This document shows positions 30,701 through 40,178 of a DNA stretch of 64,000 nucleotides, one piece after another. The stretch is from contig NZ_MUFV01000002.1 of NCBI RefSeq assembly GCF_002017875.1, positions 248,001-312,000 on the forward strand, given 5' to 3'. The notes beneath the pieces are model-generated. The model was not told the origin of the DNA and ran no database searches. It saw nothing but the letters and a program-made list of their open reading frames with translations. Every line of letters begins with the position of its first letter. The stretch's first letter is position 1. The DNA is from Deinococcus sp. LM3. GTDB taxonomy: Bacteria > Deinococcota > Deinococci > Deinococcales > Deinococcaceae. The position numbers were made by a program, and so were the translations under genes.

Positions 30701-30847
30701 CACCTGCGTGATCAGTACGAGGGCACCGGCATGGGCCTCGCCATCGTCCGCAAGATCACCGAACACCACGGCGGGCGCATCTGGGCCGAGTCCACACCCG
30801 GACAGGGCAGCGCGTTCACCTTCACGCTGCCCGCCCAGCCCGCCTGA
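27734..30847 (+). CDS. Large multi-GAF sensor histidine kinase
   Basis: This 1037-residue soluble sensor kinase begins with a PAS-like segment (about residues 15-110). Four GAF-like domains follow (about 115-270, 285-440, 470-620 and 640-800). HisKA has the H-box SHDLQEPLR near residue 825, and the HATPase has LLQNLIGNAVKF near 932, DNGIGF and GTGMGLAIV. The second GAF lacks an obvious chromophore Cys motif, so light sensing is unproven. The last GAF and the kinase core are closely similar to the kinase at the left edge. No receiver gene lies next to it; the orphan receivers elsewhere in the window are candidates. Confidence 0.92.
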   Translation: MTRLDPLPLPPALVSLLLASEDVMFVLNGDGEFEYLNGAAAALLHLEAHEALGRPLERDFPHLLSEQWYTESRHVRATGRAGAYDAFSPAVGGWVRVSLTPHVGSLAVHLRDVSSMKRKAALQQITADLVRASSVPAVLTAALTGAVPVTAATGGVALRLTPGGDALTCATPPCADSPVRLPAGQVPDPLPLGQDHPACEAVRAGQAIFAPDGPHGRVAALPLNVDGRPWGALLLTFGAARPFPPAERQFLLTLTQQCTQALTQLEARRHLEEQAENLTTLNRVGQTLAAELDLRKLVQGVTDAGVTLTGAQFGAFFYNLTDRDPDGYRLHVLSGAPHEAFAEFPMPRMTGVFGPTFAGRGVVRAGDITRDGRYGQLGGMPPGHLPVRSYLAVPVTSRSGEVLGALLFGHPDPDVFTDRSEQLAVGLASQTAAALDNARLYQQLQDSHALLETRVDARTRELAEQTVALEAFARFTEAAGTSTDVRTLARQALTVFRRFFAQCSAAYYERSGDHWYAQVWTEDIAPHVVQSITAGVPADAPAFLEAARTHAPVFVDGWEAGEQQVAATEDYGTVALYPMLVAGEIVGMLAVGLLDTRVWTERDRAVVRAAGRSMNLSLERAEVASQLQTQRDTLQARTQALEAFAELTRDLTLEADPHALIRRAQEIILSLLPDGYALYWEREGEHLHVRTQVGQVGSDDLQRQLDAGLPYRTTLTVRRPFESGEPLYQDEYDRGHDGLQGIVEHISTTASLPVQVDGTVQGVIVVGLFGQRRWNDTDRALLDTVTRSLSLTLEGAQKARALQERTQELERSNGELERFAFAASHDLQEPLRTITSFTELIDRRYGPHLDPQGQRYLGIVTQGARRMKGLIDDLLVFSRLNAVREPLQPLNLSGPLQDALSQLQAAVDDAGAQVTWDALPDVMGIPGELTQLLQNLIGNAVKFRRPDAAPRVHVSATRRGGQWEVRVQDNGIGFEAQYAERVFQLFQRLHLRDQYEGTGMGLAIVRKITEHHGGRIWAESTPGQGSAFTFTLPAQPA

Positions 30848-30863
30848 CGGCCCGCCCACCGTA

Positions 30864-31844
30864 TCAGTCGAGCCCGGTGTCCGTACTGCCGGGCACGCTG
30901 CTGCTGTCCCGCAGCCAGCGCAGCAGTTCGCTGAGGCTGGCGGTGGCCAGCCCGATGCTGGTATCCGCCTGCCCGTAGTACACGCGCAGGGTGTCGCCGT
31001 CCGGCTGCAACACGGTCCCGCAGGGAAACACGACGTTCGCCACGTCTCCGACCCGTTCGGACAGGTCGTGCGGCCCGAGGATCCAGGGGTCGCTGCGGCG
31101 CAGGCACACGCTGGGATTGTGCAGGTCCAGCAGGGCCAGCCCGTTGCGGTACAGGACGCCGCCGCCCGTGACCTTCACGCCGTGGTAGATGACCAGCCAG
31201 CCCTCGTCGGTACGGATGGGCGGCGCCGACAGGCCGACCTTGCGGGCGTCCCACCAGGGGCCGCGCCGGGCTTCGAGGACCGAGCGGCTGTCCCCGAAGT
31301 GCCGGAGGTTCTCGCTGAAACTCAGGTGGATGTTCGCGCTGGAACTCGTGACGGGGCGGTGCAGGGCCGCCCAGTTCTCCCCGAACCGGGTGGGGAAGAT
31401 CGCGGCGTCCTTGTCCTCGGGCGGGAAGATCAGGCCCCGGCGCTCGAAGGTCACGAAGTCGCGGGTCAGGGCCAGGGCCACGCCGGGTCCAGCAGGACTG
31501 TACGCGGTGTACAGCACGGCGTACTGGTCCTCTTCCGGCAGGTACGTGATGCGGGGATCCTCGATGCCCCAGACCTCGTCCGGGTGGTCGGGGCTGGGCT
31601 GCAGGGTGGGGGCCGGGTCGATCTGCCAGTCGGTGAGGCCGTCGGCGCTGCGGGCGGCGGTCAGGTGCGACAGGCCCCGGAAATCCTCGACGCGGCACAG
31701 CAGCAGCGTGGTGCCGTCGCGCAGCAGGGTCGCCCCGGCATTGAACACCGAGTTAGCCGGGTACGGCCAGTCGGCAGCGGACAGCAACGGGTTGAGGTCG
31801 CTGCGCGTGAACAACGTGGAACGCCGGGTGGGCAGGCGGGTCAT
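30864..31844 (-). CDS. GH130-family glycosidase/phosphorylase-like protein
   Basis: This 326-residue five-bladed propeller protein resembles GH130 mannosyl phosphorylases. Supporting motifs are the N-terminal FNAGATLL, WGIEDPRIT, KDAAIFPTRF, WWDARKVGLSAPPI, WLVIYHGVK and the late VVFPCGTV. The family cleaves beta-mannosides, often by phosphorolysis, in the cytoplasm. It is the last of three genes; its ATG overlaps the upstream glycosyltransferase stop (ATGA). Its own stop reads CTGATACGG, the terminal sequence of the dispersed repeat family, although no repeat body follows. Substrate is inferred from family only. Confidence 0.87.
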   Translation of the reverse strand: MTRLPTRRSTLFTRSDLNPLLSAADWPYPANSVFNAGATLLRDGTTLLLCRVEDFRGLSHLTAARSADGLTDWQIDPAPTLQPSPDHPDEVWGIEDPRITYLPEEDQYAVLYTAYSPAGPGVALALTRDFVTFERRGLIFPPEDKDAAIFPTRFGENWAALHRPVTSSSANIHLSFSENLRHFGDSRSVLEARRGPWWDARKVGLSAPPIRTDEGWLVIYHGVKVTGGGVLYRNGLALLDLHNPSVCLRRSDPWILGPHDLSERVGDVANVVFPCGTVLQPDGDTLRVYYGQADTSIGLATASLSELLRWLRDSSSVPGSTDTGLD

Positions 31845-32962
31845 GAGGGCACCGCAAGGGGCGTGAACGGGCGCGCCGCGCGGCCCGACTCCGGGACGGC
31901 CGGGGGGCGTTCCAGCAGGCGGTGGTATTCGCGCAGGTACTGCCGGGCCATGCGCGGCGCCGTGAACAGCCGCTCGACCCGCGCGCGCGCCGCGCGGCGG
32001 TCGAAGGTCACGGCGGCGTGCACGGCCCGCACGGCCGCCGCCTCGTCCCCCTCGGGGATCACGTACCCGCCGTCCACGCCGACCACCTCGGGAACACTGC
32101 CGCGCCGGTACGCGATGACGGGCGTGCCGCAGGCCATGGCCTCGGCCATGCTCAGGCCGAACGGCTCGTCGAAGTGAATGGGATGCAGCAGGGCCAGCGC
32201 GCCGCCCAGCAGCCGGTCGCGTTCGGCCGGGCCGACCGACCCGAGGTACTGCACGCCCGCGCCCAGGTGCGGCCGGACTTCCCGCTCGAAGTACGCGTGG
32301 TCCTGAACGATGCCGGCCAGCAGCAGGCGGCGTCCGGCCCCCCGCGCGATGCGGATGGCGTCGGCGGCGCCCTTGTCCGGGTGCATCCGCCCGAAGAAGA
32401 TCAGGTCCGGGCCGCCGCGCGGGTTGAAGGTCAGTTCGCTCAGGTCCAGGCCGTGATGGATGGTCGCGGCGTACGTGAGGTCCGGGTGGCGGTCCGAGTC
32501 GCTGATGGACACGAAGGTCCCGCCCCCGGCGGCGCGGTACGCCGGCAGGATGCCCGGCCCGGAGAACCCGTGAATGGTGGTCAGCATGGGCGTGCCCACC
32601 AGGGCGGCGTAACTGAGCGGCAGGAAGTCGGCGTGGTTGTGAATCACGTCGAACTGCCCGGCCTGCCGGAACAGGCTGCCCAGGTGCAGGGCCTCCTCGA
32701 CCTTCACGTCCAGCGCCGCGCCGTCCGGGCCTGCGCCGCCGGCGTCCGGGCGTTCCTCGTACCCGTGGGGGGCGGTGGCGCTCAGGGCGGCGGCCGTGAG
32801 CGAGTCGGCCGTGGCGAACAGCGTGACCTGCGCTCCCTGCCGCACGAGTTCCTCGGTCAGCAGGCTCACCACCCGCTCCCAGGGACCGTAGTGCCGGGGC
32901 GGCACGCGCCACGCGATCGGGGCGAGCATCGCCACCCGCAGCGGACGGCCGGGCAGGGTCAC
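31841..32962 (-). CDS. GT4-family glycosyltransferase
   Basis: This 373-residue glycosyltransferase has two Rossmann halves. The acceptor-side N-terminus is VAMLAPIAWRVPPRHYGPWE. The donor-binding motif is EPFGLSMAEAMACGTPV, whose EPFG motif is typical of nucleotide-sugar binding in GT4. The GTG start at 32962 overlaps the upstream gene's stop (GTGA). The stop overlaps the GH130 start, which places it tightly inside a three-gene unit. The donor is unknown. GDP-mannose is plausible because manC lies 4.4 kb away and GH130 is mannose-linked. Confidence 0.9.
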   Translation of the reverse strand: MTLPGRPLRVAMLAPIAWRVPPRHYGPWERVVSLLTEELVRQGAQVTLFATADSLTAAALSATAPHGYEERPDAGGAGPDGAALDVKVEEALHLGSLFRQAGQFDVIHNHADFLPLSYAALVGTPMLTTIHGFSGPGILPAYRAAGGGTFVSISDSDRHPDLTYAATIHHGLDLSELTFNPRGGPDLIFFGRMHPDKGAADAIRIARGAGRRLLLAGIVQDHAYFEREVRPHLGAGVQYLGSVGPAERDRLLGGALALLHPIHFDEPFGLSMAEAMACGTPVIAYRRGSVPEVVGVDGGYVIPEGDEAAAVRAVHAAVTFDRRAARARVERLFTAPRMARQYLREYHRLLERPPAVPESGRAARPFTPLAVPS

Positions 32963-35274
32963 GCGCGGCCTGCCGTGACGGGCGTGCGCTCCGCCGGCAG
33001 CGGGGGAATCAGGGCGCGCTGCATCAGCGTCACGTCCAGCGTGGCTTCCAGGGCCAGGACCGTGGATTCCGCGCCCTGGTTCAGGCTGACGCCCTGGCGG
33101 TGCAGGCCGTCGCGGCAGCCGCCGGCGGCGTCCAGCAGCGCCTCGCCGCGCAGGTTGTCGCCCAGCAGCCAGCCCAGCGCCCGTTCGGCCCGCACGGTCC
33201 AGACCGGGTCGCCGGTCGCGTGCCACGCGGCCACGTACGCCGCGGCGGACACGGCCGCCTCGATCGGCTGGCCGTCCCACAGGGGCCGGGCCTCGCCGCG
33301 CCAGTACACCCGCTCGCATCCGACCGGCCAGAACGCCGCGCCGCCGGGCCGGGGCGGGCCTTGCTGCTGCCCGCTCAGCCACTCCAGGGTCCGGACGCCC
33401 AGTTCCGTGCAGGCCAGGTCGCCGGTCGCCTCGCCCCAGGCGATCAGGCCGTGACTGAGTTCCGCGTTGGCGTAACTGAGGTACTCCTCGAACCAGTCCC
33501 AGCCGGGCCGGGCGGACGCGGCGTGCAGCGCCGTGAGGTTCGCGGCGTACCCGGCCGCCGCCTGAAGCAGCGCGCGCCCGGGGCCGTGCAGGGCCGGGTG
33601 TCCCTGCACCTGCGCGGCCGCGAGCAGCGCCACCGCCTGCGGACGCGGGGACCGCAGGTGCGCGGCCGCTTCCGGCGCGCGGTCCAGCAGTTCGGTCGCG
33701 GAGGCGGCCAGACCGGCGTGAGGTCCGGTCGCGGCGGCCACCAGCGCCCGGACGGCCCGCGCCTGCGCGTTCTCGCTGCCGACCTGTTCCAGCCACTGCC
33801 GGTCGTACCCCAGGAAGTTCCGGAACACGCCCCGCCCGGGTTCCAGGGCGTAATGCAGGAAAGCCAGGGCGCGGCGGGCGAGCCTCAGGGCCGGCTCCCG
33901 GGGCGGCAGGCGGCACAGCAGGCCCAGCAGGCGGGCGTTGTCGTCGGTGGTGTAGCCCTCGTGCGGGTTGGGCGTGACGCCCGTCGCGTGCTGGAACAGG
34001 CCCGTGGAGTCGGTCATGACCTCCAGGTGCTCCAGGCTGACCGGGCCGGGCGCTTCCTCGGCGCGCCACCCGGCCGTCCAGGCGGGCTGGCGGCTGCACA
34101 CCGCGAACAGCCACTGGTACGCGGCGCCCACCGCCGGCCACTTCATGTCCTGACCGTACTGCGCGGCCCGGTGACCCATCGCGGCGCGGCGCGCCGGATC
34201 GGCCAGCAGGTCGGCGGCGGCGCGGGCCATGGCGGCCGGATCGGCGAAGGGCGTGAGGACGCCCCGCCCGTTCGCCAGGAGTTCCTCGGCGTACCAGTAC
34301 GGCGTGCTGATCACGGCCTTCCCGTTCCCGAGCGCGTATGCCAGCGTCCCCGAGGTGATCTGCGCCGGATTCTGGTACGGCGAGAGGTACACGTCCGCCG
34401 CCGCGAGGTACTGCATCAGCTCGGGCAGGGACACGAAGCGGTTCTCCATCCGCACAGCGTCCTGCACGCCCAGTTCACGCGCCAGTGCCCACAGCGACTC
34501 GCGGTACTGTTCTCCCTGGCCGCGCCGCACGTGCGGGTGCGTGGCGCCCAGAATCAGGTACGTCACGTCCGGCTGCCGCGCCAGCAGGTCCGGCAGGGCA
34601 CGGATCGCACTTTCCAGGCCCTTGCCGGGACCCAGCAGCCCGAAGGTCAGCAGCAGCGGCCCCGCCCCCAGCCCCAGCAGACGCTTCTGCTCGGCACTGT
34701 CGAGGTCGAAACTGGGAATCCCGTGCGGAATGAGTTGCAGTTTTCCGGCCGGCACGCCCTGGGCGCGCAGGATACTCACGGCCCGTTCACTCATGACCAC
34801 CACCGTGCGCGACAGCGCGCACAGTTCCTCCAGCGCCGCCCGCTGCGCGTCGTCCGGGGCTTCGAGAACGGTGTGCAGCGTCGTGACCAGGGGCGCGTCC
34901 AGGGCGCGCAGCAGGGTCAGCAGGTACGCGCCGACCGGGCCGCCGTAGATGCCGTACTCGTGCTGCACGCACACCACGTCCGGTTTCAGGTCGTTGATCG
35001 CGGCGGCCGCCGTCACGTAGGCGTTCAGGTCGTCCTGCTCGATCCCCAGGACCACCTCGGGCGGGTAGTCGTAGGCCTGAGCGTCGTTCATGGCGACCAC
35101 GCTGACCTGCCAGTTCCCGACCGCCTGCACGAGGTCCTGCGTGAACGTGGCGATCCCGCACTGCCGGGGCGCGTAGTTGCCGATCATGACCAGATGCCCG
35201 TCCAGGGCCGCAGGGGCGGACCGCGCGACTGATGCGCGCGGCGCGGGGGGCTGTCGTTCGGAAGGTTTATTCAT
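32959..35274 (-). CDS. Glycosyltransferase with C-terminal alpha-helical (toroid-like) domain
   Basis: This protein has 771 residues and two parts. Residues about 25-400 are a GT4-like glycosyltransferase, with VMIGNYAPRQCGIATFTQDL, VVCVQHEYGIYGG, LLTFGLLGPGKGLE and SGTLAYALGNGKAVIS. Residues about 405-771 are helical with repeated Trp/Ala-rich helices and NPHEGYTTDDNARLL, like alpha/alpha-barrel glycan enzymes. The start is ATG 35274, with GGAG five bases upstream. It heads the GT-GT-GH130 operon. The role is probably synthesis or remodelling of a cytoplasmic or exported oligosaccharide. The C-terminal domain's activity is not known. Confidence 0.88.
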   Translation of the reverse strand: MNKPSERQPPAPRASVARSAPAALDGHLVMIGNYAPRQCGIATFTQDLVQAVGNWQVSVVAMNDAQAYDYPPEVVLGIEQDDLNAYVTAAAAINDLKPDVVCVQHEYGIYGGPVGAYLLTLLRALDAPLVTTLHTVLEAPDDAQRAALEELCALSRTVVVMSERAVSILRAQGVPAGKLQLIPHGIPSFDLDSAEQKRLLGLGAGPLLLTFGLLGPGKGLESAIRALPDLLARQPDVTYLILGATHPHVRRGQGEQYRESLWALARELGVQDAVRMENRFVSLPELMQYLAAADVYLSPYQNPAQITSGTLAYALGNGKAVISTPYWYAEELLANGRGVLTPFADPAAMARAAADLLADPARRAAMGHRAAQYGQDMKWPAVGAAYQWLFAVCSRQPAWTAGWRAEEAPGPVSLEHLEVMTDSTGLFQHATGVTPNPHEGYTTDDNARLLGLLCRLPPREPALRLARRALAFLHYALEPGRGVFRNFLGYDRQWLEQVGSENAQARAVRALVAAATGPHAGLAASATELLDRAPEAAAHLRSPRPQAVALLAAAQVQGHPALHGPGRALLQAAAGYAANLTALHAASARPGWDWFEEYLSYANAELSHGLIAWGEATGDLACTELGVRTLEWLSGQQQGPPRPGGAAFWPVGCERVYWRGEARPLWDGQPIEAAVSAAAYVAAWHATGDPVWTVRAERALGWLLGDNLRGEALLDAAGGCRDGLHRQGVSLNQGAESTVLALEATLDVTLMQRALIPPLPAERTPVTAGRA

Positions 35275-35969
35275 GGGGACTCCTGCCTGACCGGCCGCCC
35301 CCGCTCCGGGAAACAGATCCAGGGAGCAGGGTGCTTTCACGGTCAGGACGATTCGGGAAGCGGCGCGGCGGGAACAGGGTCGGCGACCCTCCGGGCGCGG
35401 GTTGAGCGGCCCGGTGCCGTGCCGGGTGAAGGTGGAGACGGACGGACTCCGGATGAGTCGTCCGCCACGGCGGCCAGGAGTGAACGAACCCGGCGCCGTG
35501 GTCAGCGAAGCCCGGCGGGCAGTCGTCACGCAGGCTTCAGTCGCAAAGAGTCTCGCTTCGATGCTAGGCGCCCGCGCGGGCAGGCGGCCACATGACCAAC
35601 CCCGGCGTTGCCGTGCCCTGCACCCGACACCCACGCCGCTCGCGCTGCCCGCGCAGCCCGTCTGGCACGGCCTTCAGCAGCAACAGGGGCGCCCCGCCCG
35701 GCGCTCCGGCCACGGCCTCCCTCATGAAGGAGGGGCCGTGAAACCAACCTCGCGGTTGGCGCGACCTGTTCGCGGGGCCGGCCTGCCGTACCATGGGTGG
35801 ACCGGCCATTCCCCCCACCACGCGGACACCGCTCACCTGCACCGGCCGTGGCTGTCCTTCCAGCAGGTCTGTCCTGCCAGAAGGTCTGGGCTTCCAGAAG
35901 GTCCGGACGCCTGTGGATTGCGGCTCCGGGGCAGGGCGGCCGTCCGCACCAGTCACCACCGGGAGCAGC
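35275..35969. other. Gap of about 700 bases with no supported gene
   Basis: This lies between the divergent glycan operon and the PAS-GbsR gene. CCAACC-tcgc-GGTTGG (near 35744-35759) is a small hairpin. CCAGAAGGTC occurs twice in quick succession near 35877-35902. Open frames here are GC-driven and match nothing recognisable. Confidence 0.4.
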
Positions 35970-37385
35970 ATGACCAACAACCCCGCACGCCGGCGAAGAC
36001 CGGACCGCAGAGCAGGGCCTCTCCTGGCGTCCACGCTAATCGAGGCCATGCCGCAGCCTGTCATTCTCACGGACCGGCTGGGCCGCGCGCGGCAGGTCAA
36101 CGGGCGCTGGCTGACCCTCAGCGGTCAGCAGCGCGCCGATGCCACCGGCCCCGGCTGGCTGGCCATTCAGGCTCCGGAAGACGGCCCGCGCGCCGCACAC
36201 GCCTGGCAGCGGGCGCGGCAGGACGGTCAGCCGTTCAGCGCCACCTACGCCCTGCCCGCCGCTGACCTGACAGTCCAGTGGCACCATGAGCCGCTGCGGG
36301 AAGGGGGCGCCGTCACCGGCTGGCTGTGCACCGGCCGGGTGTGCACCGGCGAGCCCGTCCCGGACGCACCGGCCCGGCGGGAGGCCGCCAGTCGGGAAGC
36401 GACGCTGGAGCGGCTGGCCCTGAACCTGCAGGGACTCCGTGACGCGCTGACGCACCTGCCCGTCGGCGCACTGATCGTCGATGCCCAGACCCACCGGGTC
36501 ATGTTCGTGAATCCGCAGGCGCAGCGGCTGCTGGGCGTGATCCTGGCCCCCGGCATGACCCTGGCAGGCCTGTCGGACGTCCGAGTCGGGGCCGGGGGAA
36601 GCCCGCTCAGCGTGGACCGCCTGCCGCTTCGCCGCGCCCTGGGCGGGCAGCACGCCGGCCCCGAGGAACTGGACCTGCAACGCCCGGACGGCAGCCGCGC
36701 GCAGCTGCGCCTGCGGGCTTCGCCGGTTCCTGGCGCGCAAGGACCGGCCAGCGCCGCCGTCATGACCCTCGAAGAGGTCGTCGCGCCCGGCGCCGGTGCG
36801 GACGGGCCGCTGAGCAGCGACCTGCGGCGCGCCCAGGAAGCCGTGACGCTGCACGGCGAACCGGTCACACCGGGACGGTTCCTGATCCTGATGGGCGAAC
36901 TGCACGGGCAGCTGGGCTTCCCGTCGCTGGAGGGCCGCCTGATCGCGCTGCTACTGCTGCGTGCCCAGCCCGTCTCCCTGGGCGAGGCGGCCAGCGTCCT
37001 GAACGTCAGCAAGGTCGCCGTCTCCAAGGTCAGCGCGGTCATGCAGGGACGCGGGGACCTGCAGGTCATCCGGTCGTTCTCCAGCCGTGAGCACCTGCTG
37101 GCCCTGACCGACCACAATTACGTGCATGACCTGAGTGTGCGCCGGGTCGCGAGCTGGGCCATCTCCATCCTGTGCGAGTCCCTGCTGGCCACCAACCACC
37201 TGGACGCCGCCATCACCCGTCAGATCCGCACGCACCTGGAAACCCACACGCGCGTCGCCGTGGCCCTCGAACGCGTCCTGTCCCCCATCGAGAAACGGCA
37301 GGCCAGTGTCCTGGCCACCCACCTGCGCGAAAACTGGAACGCGGTGCCCCCACCCGCCGGCCGGAACGAGGCGGACACCGACTGA
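35970..37385 (+). CDS. PAS-PAS-GbsR/MarR-like regulator
   Basis: This 471-residue protein has PAS-like segments at about residues 20-120 and 150-255, the second with VGALIVDAQTHRVMFVNPQA. They precede a GbsR-type winged helix (about 290-460). The DNA-binding core shows GRFLILMGELHGQLGFPS, GRLIALLLL and LNVSKVAVSKVSAVMQGRG. GbsR regulators usually lack PAS domains, so this looks like a signal-gated version. ATG 35970 has GGGAG close upstream. It is divergent from the glycan operon and convergent with manC. Control of either is a reasonable guess, but no operator was identified. Confidence 0.85.
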   Translation: MTNNPARRRRPDRRAGPLLASTLIEAMPQPVILTDRLGRARQVNGRWLTLSGQQRADATGPGWLAIQAPEDGPRAAHAWQRARQDGQPFSATYALPAADLTVQWHHEPLREGGAVTGWLCTGRVCTGEPVPDAPARREAASREATLERLALNLQGLRDALTHLPVGALIVDAQTHRVMFVNPQAQRLLGVILAPGMTLAGLSDVRVGAGGSPLSVDRLPLRRALGGQHAGPEELDLQRPDGSRAQLRLRASPVPGAQGPASAAVMTLEEVVAPGAGADGPLSSDLRRAQEAVTLHGEPVTPGRFLILMGELHGQLGFPSLEGRLIALLLLRAQPVSLGEAASVLNVSKVAVSKVSAVMQGRGDLQVIRSFSSREHLLALTDHNYVHDLSVRRVASWAISILCESLLATNHLDAAITRQIRTHLETHTRVAVALERVLSPIEKRQASVLATHLRENWNAVPPPAGRNEADTD

Positions 37386-37391
37386 ACCACT

Positions 37392-38456
37392 TCAGGCGAA
37401 GCGCGCGAGGTCCGGGTTGGCCTTGAGTTGCTGCACGACCTTCTTGATGTCCTGCGTGCGGTCCTTGCGGACGACCAGGGTCACGTCCCCGGCGCGCACG
37501 ACGACCACGTCCTCGAGGCCGATGGTGGCGATCAGGTCGTCCCCGCCGGTGGTGTACATGATCGCGCCGCCGGTATCGAGGCTGACGTGGCGGCCCACGG
37601 CGACGTTCGAGCCGTCCCCCTTGAGCAGCCGTTCCAGGGCGTTCCAGTCACCCAGGTCATCCCAGCCGAAACTGGCGGGAATCACGGCGACGTTCCGGGC
37701 GCGTTCCAGGATGGCGTAGTCCACGCTGATCTTGGGCAGGTCCGGGTACACCTGCCGCAGCCCGCCGCGCACCTTCGCGGCCTCGGCCATGGGGCCATAC
37801 AGGTCCGGCACGAGTTCCTCGAAGGCGGCGAGGATGGTGCTGACCTTCCAGATGAACATCCCGGAGTTCCACAGGTAGTTGCCGGTGTCCAGGAAGGCCT
37901 GCGCGGTCGGCGCGTCGGGTTTCTCCGCAAAGCGCTGCACGCGGTACACGCCGGTCTGCGCGTCCTGTTCACCCTTCTCGATGTACCCGTAGCCGGTGGC
38001 GGGGTACTGGGGCTGCATGCCCAGCGTGACGAGCACGTCGTTGGCCTGCGCGTACGCCACGGCGCGTTCCAGGGTCGCGGCGAAGGCGGCCGGGTCGTCC
38101 ACGCGGTGATCGGCGGGGAACACACCCATCACGGCGTCCGGGTCGTCGCGGTGCACGGTGAGCGCGCCGTACAGGATCGCGGCGGCCGTGTCGCGCGGCA
38201 CGGGCTCGACCAGCAGGTTCTCCAGCGGCAACTCGGGCAGGTGCTCGAGCACGTGCGAGCGGTGCTCGTTGGCGGTGACGACCATCAGGCGTTCCAGGCC
38301 GCCGGGCAGTCCGGCCGTGAGGCGCTCGGCGGTGGTCTGCAGCAGGCTGCGGCCGCTGGATTCCAGGGTCAGGAACTGCTTGGGCTTGCTCTTGCGAGAC
38401 AGCGGCCAGAAGCGCTCACCGCTCCCACCTGCCAGGATCACCGGGTAGAAAGTCAT
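37392..38456 (-). CDS. manC: Mannose-1-phosphate guanylyltransferase
   Basis: This 354-residue nucleotidyltransferase makes GDP-mannose from GTP and mannose-1-P. The GTP-binding loop is ILAGGSGERFWPLSRKSKPKQF. VFPADHRV and FAEKPD are further family motifs. It has the ManC core without the C-terminal phosphomannose isomerase domain found in longer versions. TAAGAT lies six bases before the ATG, so the message is probably leaderless. It is divergent from a phosphohexomutase that could supply mannose-1-P. The product could feed the glycosyltransferases at 31.8-35.3 kb. Confidence 0.94.
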   Translation of the reverse strand: MTFYPVILAGGSGERFWPLSRKSKPKQFLTLESSGRSLLQTTAERLTAGLPGGLERLMVVTANEHRSHVLEHLPELPLENLLVEPVPRDTAAAILYGALTVHRDDPDAVMGVFPADHRVDDPAAFAATLERAVAYAQANDVLVTLGMQPQYPATGYGYIEKGEQDAQTGVYRVQRFAEKPDAPTAQAFLDTGNYLWNSGMFIWKVSTILAAFEELVPDLYGPMAEAAKVRGGLRQVYPDLPKISVDYAILERARNVAVIPASFGWDDLGDWNALERLLKGDGSNVAVGRHVSLDTGGAIMYTTGGDDLIATIGLEDVVVVRAGDVTLVVRKDRTQDIKKVVQQLKANPDLARFA

Positions 38457-38462
38457 GCCCGC

Positions 38463-38468
38463 ATCTTA
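38463..38468 (-). promoter_or_regulatory. -10 box of the manC leaderless promoter
   Basis: The minus strand reads TAAGAT, six bases before ATG 38456. There is no Shine-Dalgarno in between. Confidence 0.5.
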
Positions 38469-38578
38469 TCCCCGGCGTGTGCGCGCCACGCCCCTACTGT
38501 GTGCCTCCACACGCAGGGGGAGCGCCGGGACATGAAAAATGAACGCAGGGCGTGGCGTGTCAGAGTAGGCTGTGCCTC

Positions 38579-39988
<1,410 letters not shown>

Positions 39989-40041
39989 AACGGCGCGGGC
40001 CGGGACAGCAGGAACCGTCCCGGCCATCAGAAGCGCGTATC

Positions 40042-40178
40042 ATGCGGATTCCGTTTGTTTCGCCGACAACCCGGAACATCGCCGGGTCGCCAGCTCCACG
40101 CCCGGAACCCGTTTTGCTCCTACTCGCTCCGCTCGGATTGAACGGGTTTTGCAACCCATTCAATCGGAGTCCGTCTCA
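40042..40178 (+). repeat. Structured dispersed repeat, copy F
   Basis: This full-length 135-bp copy has ends ATGCGGATTCCG and CGGAGTCCGTCT. The right end runs into TCA, the TGA stop of the minus-strand helicase-associated gene, reading CTGAGACGG in that direction. Hairpin one is CCCGG...CCGGG and hairpin two is AACGGGTT...AACCCATT. It is nearly identical to copy D. Confidence 0.92.

Noticed and set aside
30855..30866. Possible solo repeat end after the GH130 gene
   Set aside because: Only eight or nine bases match the terminus, with no hairpin next to it; noted in the stop-codon finding but not listed as a repeat copy.
35402..35969. Overlapping open frames on both strands in the 35.3-36.0 kb gap
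   Set aside because: They are repetitive, basic, low-complexity translations without start signals.
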